Under the pieces are notes generated by a model. It searched no databases. It saw nothing but the letters and a program-made list of their open reading frames with translations, and was not told the DNA's origin. From Ahaetulla prasina (taxonomy: Eukaryota; Chordata; Lepidosauria; Squamata; Colubridae): DNA of 64,000 nucleotides. Position numbers and translations under genes: made by a program. The stretch covers positions 300,621,516 through 300,685,515 of the forward strand of contig NC_080539.1 of the NCBI RefSeq assembly GCF_028640845.1, written 5' to 3'. Shown here in pieces: positions 10,033-20,824 of this stretch. Each line of letters begins with the position of its first letter. Position 1 is the first letter of the stretch.

Positions 10033-12260
10033 GGATCTCAGAAGGCACCACATTTCAGAGGACAGGTGCTGCTACCAAGAAAGTGTGCTTTCAGAGTCCT
10101 GATAAATGCCATTGTTTAAGCCGGTCTTCGACCGTTTTAGTTGATGGCCTTGTTAATATTTGTTTTTAAATTCTTTTAAATTTGCTATTTATTTGTTGTA
10201 TTTTAAGATGGCTGTACACCGCCCTGAGTCCTTTGGGAGAAGGGCGGTATAAAAATTTAATTATAAATAAAATAAATAAATAAATAAAATAAAAGGATCC
10301 TGGAGCCTGCCAACCCTGTAAGATTGAATCAGTCAGGTAATCCCATAAATAGCCAGGGCTCTATGCCATGTAGGGCTTCATAAGTAACAACCAGCAACTT
10401 CAATCTCGCCTGGAAGCAAATTGGCAACCAGTGCAACTCACAAAACAAAGGTATTACAATGGGTAGATCAAGACATGCCTTTCACTGCTCGTGTCATTCC
10501 ATTCTTGACCAGTTAAAAATTCTAGGTTCTCTTCAAGGACAGACTCATGTAAGAGCGCATTGCACAAGGTAATTAGGGCATGAGTGACACTTTGAAGGGC
10601 CTCCCAAACTAGGAAACGGTGAAACTGATGCACCAGATGGAGTGTGTAAAAGTCTTCTTGGCCCCAACTGCTACCTGTTCTCCAAGCAGGAGTTATGAGT
10701 CTAGGAATACACTTAGATTGCACACCAATGTTAAAATCCAAGATCAAAGATGGAATGTCCCTACATATGGGTAGCCCAAAGCCACTCTGTCTTGGGAGAA
10801 CTGAGTCAGAGACAGGTCCTTCCAATCCAAACCCTTAGAGCCTCTAGGCACTGGGATAGAATTGTGACAGTCTTATTTGGCTGGTCTGGGTCTGAAAGAT
10901 ATACAGTAATTAGGGGTGGGGGGCATTATCAGCATACTACTGATACTGAATCCCAAACTGCAGATGACCTCACCCAGGAGTTTCATGTAGATGTTGAAAA
11001 GGAAGGAAGGAAGAGTACAATACTGTGGGATCTTCTCACAGGAGGACCTAGGGAGTAATATCTCTCCTCCTCCCAACCAAGTTAAGACTGCAACCAGCCC
11101 AGGAGAAAGAAAGAAAGAGAACCACCATAAAATGATGATCCTTACCCAACCCACAGATCTGGCACAGAAGAATATTGTGCCTGATGGTATCTAAAGCCAC
11201 TGAGAGATCAAGGAACAAAAAGACTGATACCCCCTTTGATCCCTGCTCTACCACCAGTTATCAACACATGCAACCAAGGCTATCTCAGTACTAAATCCTG
11301 GCCTGAAACCCAACTGAAATGGGTCTAGGTCATCTATTTCCCCTGGAAAACAATCAATTGCTCAAAACTTTTCCTAAAAAAGGAAGGTTGAAGACTGTTT
11401 AGTAGTTTTCAAAAACTACTAAAGTTTTTGGTCAAAGAACAGTCTTTTCTGGGGGGGAGCACCATCCAGTCTTTTAGAGGCTGACCCCATGGCCCAGATC
11501 CAACTGCAAATCACCTCTTGTAATGGGTTGCAAGAGTAACCTTGAGAAACAGGAGGAAGAACCGGAACCAAGACCAAGGTTAGACAAAAGAAGCTTCAGT
11601 CTGAGGCAGAAATGTCATTTGAGAAAGCATTTCAGGTTTGACCCTCCCTAGTTTTTCTCAGAAGTTGTCTAATCAAACAATCTGTCAACTCATGTCAAAA
11701 GCTAGAGAGGGTGGGAGGTGTATTCAAACTTGTGAGATTCTTATTGTAATCTTATAACAAAAGTATTAGTAGTAGTCATAACTTTGGTTTCTTAGTCTGG
11801 TCTACCTTGAAGGGCTGATATATACCTGGGTACTTTTAAGACCCAGGTGGAGCCCAGATCCAGCAAAGAAATGGCTAAGCTGACAGCCTGGCCACTTTTT
11901 CAGGAGTTACCAACTCTAACTCTGATCATTCCTCCAGATACTAGTACCCCAGGCACCTCAGCCTGCCTGGCCCAACCAGAGTCCAGGTCAAAGCAAATCT
12001 GAAAGACTTTATCCATCAGATGGCCTGAATATTCCTCACAGCAGCCCAACAGATGTTCTTAACCCCACCTACCCATCCAACAGGGAACAGGTCACCCCAA
12101 ACAGAGCCACTAAATGGTTATCAGTGGCCACAATAAGGATGAAGATCTGTGGACATTTATTGTCTTTATCATCCTGAGGTAATTCCTAATAGGGGCTCTG
12201 GCCCATGTCCACTTAAACACACTACATGTCTTCCTCCAACAGTTCTCCAAGCATCTCTTC
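10033..12260 (-). mobile_element. Old CR1 LINE, minus strand, decayed
   Basis: The minus strand resembles the younger CR1 copy at 49,085-50,580 over most of its length, for example at the blocks that read in plus as CCATGTAGGGCTTCATAAG, GGCATGAGTGACAC and TCATGTAGATGTTGAAAAGG. It is riddled with stops and indels. It is interrupted by a plus-strand CR1 3' end at 10,110-10,295. The 5' limit near 12,260 is approximate. Confidence 0.65.
10110..10295 (+). mobile_element. CR1 LINE 3' end nested in an older CR1
   Basis: It contains GTACACCGCCCTGAGTCC, the short hairpin GGGAGAAGGGCGGTATAAAA and a (TAAA)n-type tail, which together form the CR1 3' terminus also seen at about 54,050 in plus and at 49,130 in minus. 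Its orientation is opposite to the older copy around it. Confidence 0.8.
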
Positions 12261-13041
12261 TAGCTTTAAACAAAACTTAAGATGTATTTACTCAACTGGG
12301 CATCAGCAAGATAACAACCGCTCTAAGACCAGGCTACCTTTTATATTAATTTTATTTTAAACTACTATATAGCTAAATTATTTTTGTGTGATACATTATA
12401 AGTGACTGTTTTAATTTTTTTTTATTGATACATGCACCATTCTGGGTTCCCTTGGGAACACGTTAGTATAATAATCATTCCCAATAAAAAGAATGGTAAG
12501 CAAACTGTGGCTTAGCAGGATGGAAAGGCAAAAGGAAGAAAAAAAAAACTCTCTCAAATGGTCACCCGTGGTTAGAGATATTATTTTCCCAGAGACCATG
12601 GAAGTTACTTATATTTTGTCACTGAAGCTGGTGATGTATCACAAATGACTAATGGGAGGGAAGTTGCTTTAGGAAAAAAAAATGAGACATTTGCATTCAC
12701 AGATCCATCAGAGATATTATGATCCATGTCCATAAACTACATTAAAACATGATCATTAAGAAGAATCAATTAAAATCCTCTGCAATATAAGTAATAAATA
12801 TCAAAACCAAGAATATGAATCTCAGTTGGGAGATTTGCAGATAAATGTGTTGATGGGAGCTTTGGCCATAACATGAAAACCTTCTGTGCACTTATTTAAT
12901 TTCTTGAAATATTGAATTAGATCATATTATTGCTTGACTGAAAAACAAATGAAACTTGGCAGGCAATCAAAGTTGTTTTTGACTAGGAGTTTATTAAAAA
13001 AAAAAATTGGAGACCAGCTGAAGAAAATTTTCCATGGGTTA

Positions 13042-13042
<1 letters not shown>
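12261..13042. other. No gene recognised
   Basis: AT-rich sequence without recognisable exon, RNA gene or repeat family. Confidence 0.5.

Positions 13043-13129
<87 letters not shown>
13043..13129. repeat. (TA)n microsatellite, left of hairpin
   Basis: An uninterrupted TA run. The TYIYI-type ORFs across it are artefacts of the repeat. Confidence 0.98.
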
Positions 13130-13131
<2 letters not shown>

Positions 13132-13154
13132 TTCTGAGGTTTTCACGGTGTTTG

Positions 13155-13401
13155 TATGTAGGTCTTTGGTTGTTGGGTTTTCTCCCGTGTAAAATTGGAA
13201 GTGTCTTGGCGGCGTTTGACGAAGTCTCATTCGTCATCTTCAGGCTTCAGCGTGCTTCTGGGAGCAATGTGAACAGCTGCGATCACACATTGCTCCCAGA
13301 AGCACGAAGCTGAAGCCTGAAGATGACGAATGAGACTTCGTCGAAACGTCGCCAAGACACTTCCAATTTTACATGGGAGAAAACCCGAACAACCAAAGAC
13401 C

Positions 13402-13406
<5 letters not shown>
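13155..13406. mobile_element. Penelope-like terminal hairpin
   Basis: Two arms of about 120 bp (13,155-13,273 and 13,286-13,406) are near-perfect inverted copies around a loop of roughly 12 bp. The right arm contains the block that reads CGTCGCCAAGACACTTCC and then AATTTTACATGGGAG, which I associate with Penelope-like elements of squamates. (TA)n tracts lie against both outer ends. No Penelope ORF is present, so this is a terminal remnant. Family assignment is an inference. Confidence 0.6.
13317..13350 (+). ncRNA. Hammerhead-ribozyme-like core
   Basis: The order of elements matches a hammerhead catalytic core. CTGAAGA (13,317-13,323) fits box CUGANGA. GACGAA (13,325-13,330) and TTCGTC (13,337-13,342) form a perfect 6-bp stem II closed by loop TGAGAC. 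GAAA (13,343-13,346) is followed by C and then GTC (13,348-13,350), giving a two-base-pair stem III with the cleavage site after GTC. Very short stem III is known for hammerheads in Penelope-like elements. Stem I is poorly supported in this copy. The mirror copy in the left arm lacks the G of GAAA and has GCC instead of GTC, so it should be inactive. Confidence 0.55.

Positions 13407-13451
<45 letters not shown>
13404..13451. repeat. (TA)n microsatellite, right of hairpin
   Basis: An uninterrupted TA or AT run immediately to the right of the hairpin. Confidence 0.98.
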
Positions 13452-13453
<2 letters not shown>

Positions 13454-13688
13454 GCAGTTTAGCTAAAAGGAAGAAATCTTTATTTGATTCATTATTGTAT
13501 ATAAATATAAAAACAATCCAAAAACAAACTTAGTATTTTCAGCCTGAGTTCTGAATTGCTCAGCTGCATAAAACTTTACTGAGAAGCACTTTTCAATAGA
13601 TACCCCCAAAATGATCACTGAAGTTTTAGCTAAAAGATAAAACAGTTTGTTTAAATTAATGCAAAAATTACCAATGCTGGGTTGATAG

Positions 13689-14403
13689 CAGGGGTGAAAT
13701 TTAAAAAAAATATTTTTTGGTTCTGTGGGCATGGCTTGTTGGAGGGGAGGTCATGTGACTGGGTGGGCGTGGCCAATTTGACAACACTCACAGCGAGGAG
13801 CTCCTCACTGGCCCCTCCCCTCCCAGCCACTCCTTGGAATATTCCTGCCCACCATCCTTCCTTCAGTCTATGCTGAGATTGAGGAATGGATGACAGGCAG
13901 GAAAATCCCCTTCCCCATTTTCCTGTCTTTCACAAAAACAGCTCCATTCCAGCTGCCCCCCCCATCCCCCTCCCTCCTGGGGACTACCTAAAAGGGACAG
14001 ACTGCAGCAGCTCCATTCTGAATGGTGGGAGAAAAGTTAGCATTCTCCCTGCCACAGAATTCAAAGTTAAATCCAGCAGAGAGAATGTTAACTCTTCTCC
14101 CTCCATTCAGAACGGAGCTGCTGCTCCCTTTATTGTTCCCTCCTGGCTCGGCCCTCCTGGGGACTACCTTAAAGAGACAGACTGCAGCAGTTCCATTCTG
14201 AATGGAGGGAGAAAAGTTAGCATTCTCTCTGCTGGATTTAACTTTGAATTCTGTAGAATACTGAGCAGCCGGAAGAGGTGAGCAGTGACTGGCTGCACGT
14301 GGATGGGGCCAAGGAGAGTAATTACTACTGGTTTGGCGAACTGATGCCCATAATCCCTAGCAGTTTACCTGAACTGGTCCGAACTGGTAGGACTTCACCC
14401 CTG
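13689..14403. mobile_element. Long hAT-type MITE with internal repeats
   Basis: The ends CAGGGGTGAAATT and ACTTCACCCCTG are inverted copies. The flanks GTTGATAG (13,681-13,688) and GTTTATAG (14,404-14,411) match at 7 of 8 bases. Inside, a block starting GGGGACTACCT is repeated directly at about 13,978 and 14,158, and an inverted copy of its GCAGCAG...CCATTCTGAATGG part lies between them. The 131-codon ORF at 13,886-14,281 reads through these repeats and has no recognisable domain. Confidence 0.8.
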
Positions 14404-14560
14404 GTTTATAGAAATAGGTACAATTGTTCGAACCATGGTTTGTTATATAAAACATGAAAGTCTAATAAGTGATAAACTATGATTTACAAACCATAAGACT
14501 GAGTTCACACATTATATTAGGCAAACTGGATCTACTACATTATGTCTTGTTTGTTAGATT

Positions 14561-14700
14561 TATTTGTTACATTTATATTCTGCCTTTGGTTATGGGGTTG
14601 TGTATGCCTTAATACTCTTATTCCCCCCCACCCACAATAACAAACCTGTGAGTTAAATTGAGTTGAGGGAGAGTGACCAATCCAAAACCACACTACAAAT
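14561..14700 (-). mobile_element. tRNA-derived SINE, degenerate
   Basis: From left to right the plus strand shows a TTTATTTGTTACATTTATA tail, TTCTGCC, CAAACCTGTGAG and GAGAGTGACCAATCC. This is the order of the minus-strand SINE seen more clearly at 30,690-30,835. The tRNA head is not recognisable. Confidence 0.45.
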
Positions 14701-15699
14701 TTTGTAGCTGAATGTAATCTCTGAAAGTAAAGTAAAAGCCACTGGGTTGCTCAGACAAAACAGTAGATAAAAGGATCTCACTAGAAAAGACTTCAGTTCA
14801 GGAACTGTGGAGTTCTTGATTGATTATTTGCTTGTAGACATTTCATTACCGAATTAGGTAACATTATCAGTGTGAATGAGAGGTGGGGTTTGTTGCCTTC
14901 ACAGTTCAAGGAAACCAAACCCCCACCAAAACTTGACAGGACAAATTTTATACTGCATATAAGCAGGTAGCAAACCTCACCCAAATTCACATTAATGACA
15001 TTATCTTTGTTGTAAGCAAACAACACCAAAAACTCCACAAGAGGATCTACTGACTCTGGGTCTATTGAATTTTTTTTTCCAAAAAATTGGGGTTTTTTTA
15101 AAACTCAAAAAAAGGGAGTGGTACTTTTGAGGAATCCCACTGATTCCAATTAGAGACCATTAAATATATAGAATACCAACGGAACTTTCTTAATGGTGGA
15201 AACTATTGATTGGAACATAGAGAATAAGGACAGCTCCTTATTTCCTAATCTTATCTAAGGATCCTTCTATACAAGTGCGTGCCCCCACTGGTGCAAAATT
15301 GGCTCATAAATTGTCTAATCAAATGATATCAACTCATGTCAAAAGCTCTTTGTTTCTGTATTTATACCAGTTTTATTTGAAATTGGAGCAAAACAGTTTT
15401 TCAGCACTGGAACTGATGGTCTGCCCTCTTAGTGATGGGAAATTTTGCTCTACGCATCCTTGATTTATTCTTTTCAAGGCAATAGTTCTCAATCGATCAA
15501 TCATTAATCAATCCTAAAAGCTGCCTTATATGATCTCTGGTCCCCTATTGAAAAGAAAGAGAAAACAAAAGCAAAATTTGTCCATTTCATCCCTGCAGTC
15601 TTCAAGGACCTGCAAACAGCCAATTGCTTCAATCAAAGCCATCTTATTCATTTTAAAATGAAATTCCTATATTGTTTGTGCCTTTTTTACTGAATAATA
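14701..15699. other. No gene recognised
   Basis: AT-rich sequence with T and A homopolymers near 15,067-15,115. No exon or RNA gene was recognised. Confidence 0.5.
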
Positions 15700-16555
15700 A
15701 GAGTACCATTCTAGATGGCCCTGGGTAGCTTTACAAGTTAAAACCGCCATACAGTACAAAATGAATATAGCAATAAAAACACTGTCCATTCAGGGAGCAA
15801 AACCCTGTCCATAATCTTCACAACTCCTGAAGCCCATCCTTCCAACACAAAGACAGACAAGGCAGAACCCTTGTGGATCTCTAAGGGGATATTGTTCCAA
15901 AAGGCATGTGTCATGGCAGAAGATGCTGCTTCCTACATTTCCCTAGATGGCATTACTTAATTGAAGGAACTTGAAGCAACCAATCCTATCAGAACAAAGG
16001 GATGGACAACATGAGACATTGATGGTCCTTCAGACAGCTAGACCAGATAGGTGACTTATTGGCCTTTCAAAGTAGATCAAGTAAGGGACAGAAAATGCAA
16101 AGACTACTGGAAATCTCCATTATAGGGCAGGGGTGTCAAACATGAGTCATCACATCATCATGGGACGTATTGTGACATTTTCCCCTGGTCATGCGCTGGG
16201 CCTGTGGGCCGTGAGTTTAAACCCGTTATAGGGTATAATAACAATAATAACATTGAACGCATGTCAGAGTTTCTTTCTTCCCCTTCTTATTACAAACAGA
16301 ACCAAGATGGAGTTATCTTGAGTTTCACCTTCTCTTCATTTCTAGGGCGAAGTTAATATTTATTTAACAATGCTTATATTCCCTTTCCAGGGTTGTCTCT
16401 GCACTCCTCTACATTTTGACCCAGAAGCTAAGTGGCAGCCAGTACAGTTCACGCAGCAGTGGTGTTATGTGAGCACCACAAAGCTTGCCCATTACTGCTT
16501 ATGTTGCCATCTTCTGAAGCAGCTTTAGCTTCCAAGTGACCATCATCCTGCAAGC
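15700..16555 (-). mobile_element. Old CR1 LINE fragment, minus strand
   Basis: Weak but ordered similarity to the minus-strand CR1 copies: a GGGTAGCTTTACAAG 3' UTR part, GATATTGTTCCAAAAGGCATG, GCAGCCAGTACAG, GTGTTATGTGAGCACC and GCAGCTTTAGCTTCC. The copy is heavily decayed and split by the hAT MITE at 16,128-16,215. Confidence 0.5.
16128..16215. mobile_element. Short hAT-type MITE in CR1
   Basis: It begins CAGGGGTGTCAAACATGAG and ends GTGAGTTTAAACCCG, imperfect inverted copies. A perfect 8-bp duplication, TTATAGGG, flanks it (16,120-16,127 and 16,216-16,223). Confidence 0.85.
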
Positions 16556-18249
16556 ATGGTTAGCAATAACGTGGAAAGCACTAGATTGCAGTACTATAAA
16601 CAGGGTATCACCGTTCTTTTAGATAATTTTATATGCAATGCAATGGTGACACAAGATTGCTTGGACTTACAAATTATCCTGTCTTACAAAGCTTCCCTTC
16701 ACAGCAACATGCAGTGGTTATTTATTTTATTTCCTTTTTGGTGTGGAGTGGGGAAAAAGACATTTTTCTTCCTCCAAGATCTATGGCAGCTCAGGGGGAA
16801 AAACACTGATTGAATGTAGGGGTTCAGGACCTCCTGTTGGTCAACATGAAGAAGCACTAAGTGACTCACGGGGTTCTCAGCATGTTCCTTATGTTTCCAA
16901 GCCAGCAGGGGGAAAATTGCAGGTTGATTTCAATTTGCTTTGGAAGGACTTGAAAATAAAAACAGTGTTGAGGAAACGTTCTGAAACAATTTGCTTTTGA
17001 ACTAAGTGCTATTTTTTTTGTTCAGATTCACTCTAAATAAGACATTTGGCATTTAAACGTAATTTCAAGGATGAGCCTAAATGTCTAATTCCAATTTAAC
17101 AAACTGACTTATTAAAAACTCCTAATGCAACAATATAGTATCATAAACATATAAATAAGCATCTTTTATTTTATCCATTTTCTGAACAAACCTGCATAAC
17201 CATATTAAAGGAGTTTGAAATGTCCTTCATCAGGTTTGTACAACTTTCAAGCCATCAATGTTGGCCTTTCTGGCCTGCCACTGCTTAAATTCTCATTCTG
17301 TTTATCTTCAGCAACTTATGGAAATGCTCCACCATGTATCACTGATGGTCTGTTCACAGATCATGTGTTGTCTAGGGTGGACTTCCATTGTGTACTCAGA
17401 ATTCCGGGTAGTCAAAGAGGAATAGGAAACCAATTCAGGATTTTCTCCCGAATAGTTAGTTATAAGTAAGATCATATTGTAACAATACAACTGTACAAAT
17501 AATGGCTATTAGCCATGCTGAGCACAGTGATGATGACTGAATTCATGCGGATTATACTAAGCCATTGTTTTCTGAACAAATTCACTAGAGATTGAATTTA
17601 TATAACAAATTAAGGTGTAAGGTACAGTTTATAAACCTCGGCTAACTTCATACAACATACTAATGAACAAATTTGTTCAATTACACAGTGTGTAAGTTCA
17701 GGCGATATCCTATGTAAGTCTATGTGCTTAAATTAAATTCATTTAGTGAGGGCCGATATTCTACTCCCTGAAAAACTGTCTCCCCGATTAAATATTTTAA
17801 TTATATTTTATTATAAAAGTACAAATATATACTGCTTCCATTGCAATTATATCCTTTTGTTAACAGATTATGTGTTTGATAGAAAATCTAAGAATTCTCA
17901 GATGTTCTTGGACTATTATACTTTGTCATTATTCACTGAATTTGATTATGGGCCATCAGTCAATCCTGATGCTCACCTAGTGACTATCTAGTGATGACAA
18001 TCTGTCTCTAACCCCGTAATTCAGATTTTCCAATGGTGCACCCACAAACCTTGTAACTGAGTCCACCCACCTTCCTCCTAGTCATCCTATTCTTCTCTCT
18101 CCTTTCTCCTTTCCAGCATGACAACTTTCTCCAGAGAGATAGGCCTTCACATAATTTATCTGAAATAGGGCAATTTCACCCTGGTCATTTTTGCCTTGAG
18201 CGAGATTACGGGATGCTTTATTTGATCATCAATTGGTCTGTTTTCTTGG
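16556..18249. other. No gene recognised
   Basis: AT-rich sequence. ORFs of 81-85 codons near 16,556-17,991 show no recognisable domain. A pyrimidine-rich CAG at about 17,310 looks like a splice acceptor, but nothing that follows resembles a known exon. Confidence 0.45.
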
Positions 18250-18257
18250 CTGTCCAT

Positions 18258-18565
18258 CAGAGGTGGGTTTCAGCAGGTTCTGACCAGTTCTGGAGAACCA
18301 ATAGTGGAAATTTTGAGTAGTTCAGAGAGCTGGTAGTAAAAATTCTGACTGGCCCCGCCCCCATCAATTCTCTGCCTTTCAAGTCCCAGCTGATCAGGAG
18401 GAAATGGGGATTTTGCAGTAAGCTTCCCCTGGATTGGGGAGGGAATGGAGATTTTACCGTATCCTTCCCCTGACATGCCCACCAAGCCACGCCCACCAAG
18501 CCATGCCACGCCCACCAAGCCACGCCCACAGAACCAGTAGTAAAAATATTTGAAACCCACCATTG
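18258..18565. mobile_element. hAT-type MITE with GCCCACC repeats
   Basis: It begins CAGAGGTGGGTTTCAGCAGG and ends TTTGAAACCCACCATTG. A perfect 8-bp duplication, CTGTCCAT, flanks it (18,250-18,257 and 18,566-18,573). The interior near 18,475-18,530 is a tandem of CACGCCCACCAAGC units, which produces the spurious GVAWW-rich ORFs on the minus strand. Confidence 0.9.
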
Positions 18566-18573
18566 CTGTCCAT

Positions 18574-19749
18574 GTATTGTCAGATACTCTTAGTCATCAC
18601 TGTGAAGATTGACAGAGTTATAAACTGAAAACACAGGTGTCCAGAACAAGCCACAATGACGTCAGAATGACACAAATGACACAAATATTTTCTGAGTGAT
18701 GTCACACTCCAATTCTCACAATTCTCCAATTCTATCTATATCTGATAGTTTCAATCAACTGAACTTCAGGCAGATAAAAGCTGCATTGGAACTCCAATAA
18801 ACTTTCTTCTCCGAAAGGTTTCAATAGGAGTATAAATAAATGCTAGATATTAACTTTGATATTTAAAAAAAAATATGCTGAGTAAACTCAAAATATGATA
18901 TCATAAGTATAATTTAAGTCTATGGGAACTCTCTAGAAAGCAAGAAAGGAGTAATTGTTTATGGAGATAAATGTAAGCATCAGTTTTTAATATACAGGTA
19001 AATTTAATGCTGGCTAATGCGAGACACTGGAAATTTATCTAGTTTAGTATTCAAACCCAACAGAATACTTCTTGTTGTACTTTTTCTCCTTCGTTTGTAT
19101 AAACAATCTCAAAGCAATAGCTGTGTTTACCTGAAGTTAAAATATAGAAAAACTATTAGGTTATCGAAAAATAACAGTTTAATTCTTGCTACTGTCTCTG
19201 AAAGGGCCTGAACTTAATGAGCCTAGATAAATCATTGGCATATCTCAGATTTTGAAGAATCCCTAATTAAGAGTGCATTTCTGCCAGGGGAAAGCAGCAG
19301 AGAAATTGCAATCTCCAGTAGGATGACATACAATGGTACATTAGCCATAGAGTTTTATAAACTTCAGTGTTAAATGACATAAAATAATTTTTTAGAGTTA
19401 TTTAACTTCGGATCGATTTCTAATCAGAAGTTGTTGACTCATTTTTCTGTCCCTGAAAACAAAGTTAGACAAGGGATCCAGAAAGAGCCAATGTGTGTGG
19501 CAAGATATCAAATTAAACTCATAAATAACTAAGTTTTTAGCAGATCCATATCCACAAGGAGAATGTCATAAGCCTTGAAACAAGCCCACCTAATCTGACT
19601 TTCTGGTAGATGTAAAATGAATTAAGTAACTTGATCATGCAATAAAATCAGTGAGGAACAATTCATATAGACTTTTACAAGAAAACTGATTTCAGGCATA
19701 AAAAATATAAGCTATTATAATAGCATATGATTATGAATAAAAAGAATTT
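18574..19749. other. No gene recognised
   Basis: AT-rich sequence without recognisable exon, RNA gene or repeat family. Confidence 0.5.
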
Positions 19750-20097
19750 CACGTACGACTTTGTACTGATATTGTTTCCTGTTTGCCTATTTGTACCCTA
19801 TGACTATCATTAAATGTTGTATCATTAAGTGTTAAATTTGTACCCTATGACTATCATTAAGTGCTGCAAGTGTTGCACCTTGATGAAGGTATCTTTTCTT
19901 TTATGTACACTGAGAGCATATGTTGTTGTTGTTAGTTGCAAAGTCGTGTCCGATCCATCGCGACCCCATGGACAACATTCCTCCAGGCCTTCCTATCCTC
20001 TACCATCTTCTGGAGTCCATTTAAACTCACGTCTACTGCTTCAGTATATGTACCAAGACAAATTCCTTGTGTGTTCAATCACACTTGGCCAATAAAG
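19750..20097 (+). mobile_element. LINE 3' end (microsatellite-seeding family) split by Bov-B
   Basis: It has the same 3' UTR as at 9,690. It is interrupted after GAGAGCATATG by a minus-strand Bov-B fragment (19,922-20,047) and resumes at TATATGTACCAAGACAAATTCC, ending CACTTGGCCAATAAAG. The repeated ATATG on both sides of the insert is the likely short target duplication. Confidence 0.8.
19922..20047 (-). mobile_element. Bov-B LINE 3' end, 5'-truncated
   Basis: The plus strand reads GTTGTTGTTAGTTGCAAAG, GTCGTGTCCGATCCATCG, CGACCCCATGGACAAC and TTCCTCCAGGCCTTCC, the reverse complement of the Bov-B 3' terminus. A second copy lies at 31,255-31,440. Confidence 0.85.
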
Positions 20098-20180
20098 AAT
20101 TCTGTTCTGTTCTGTTCTGTTCTGTTCTGTTCTGTTCTGTTCTGTTCTATTCTATTCTATTTTGTTCTATTCTATTCTAC
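20098..20180 (+). repeat. (GTTCT)n/(ATTCT)n microsatellite
   Basis: An array of TTCTG units followed by TTCTA units directly downstream of the LINE 3' UTR, parallel to the array at 9,890-10,032. Confidence 0.95.
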
Positions 20181-20824
20181 AATAACTATAAATTCGATCA
20201 CCATTTTAGAGAGTTAATTTATTTATTAGACTGATATGGTTGTCTCAAATACATGATTCTTGGGGGTGGGGGGTTCATTTCAATCCAATAGATAAATAAA
20301 TTTCTACAACTGAGTGAGAGCTAAGAGGTTTCCTTTTTTTAGAGTCAACTTTTCCTCACATTTTCAGGAGCCGATCTACTGTATTCTTTTCCAACATGCA
20401 AAATCAATCACTCTGAATGTACAGAGGCCACCAAACATAAGAATGTTATGGAAATGCACTTTCTTGAATCAACAAATGTTTCAAAATCCAAAATCTTTAG
20501 TGGTTCCACTCAAGAGATTACAATGCCATTGTTAGTCAAGGATCCTCAAATGTCTTCATCACTCCAGAATTACAAAAAGCAACAGGAAAGAGGCGAAAAG
20601 GATGGTTTGACTAAAAGTTTTCAAAGTTTGTATTATTATCAGGATTCTGAATATCAGGATCTGTCACATACAAATAAGGCTTAATGTGGAACAGGGATGT
20701 GTAGCTTGCATTTTCTTATTATGAACACAGCTTACTTGGTTCGTTTGTGACTCAGATAAATGCCTGTAATGCATCTCTAGCTTTCTGGTGCTCTTCCCCT
20801 TTCTGTGACTTGACCATGATGTTA
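20181..20824. other. No gene recognised
   Basis: AT-rich sequence. The 73- and 78-codon ORFs overlap each other in different frames and show no known domain. Confidence 0.5.

Noticed and set aside
9696..10169. A 157-codon ORF rich in LFCSV repeats
   Set aside because: It is a translation of the (ATTCT)n/(GTTCT)n array downstream of a LINE 3' UTR.
12934..13237. ORFs rich in Ile-Tyr across the TA repeat
   Set aside because: They are direct translations of (TA)n.
17296..17430. Pyrimidine-rich CAG followed by an open frame, resembling a splice acceptor and exon
   Set aside because: The encoded peptide (QLMEMLHHVSLMVCSQ...) is not recognised, no matching donor is seen before the stop, and there is no neighbouring exon.
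18475..18530. Regularly spaced short repeats that could suggest a CRISPR-like array
   Set aside because: They are tandem CACGCCCACCAAGC units inside a hAT MITE, with no unique spacers, in a vertebrate genome.
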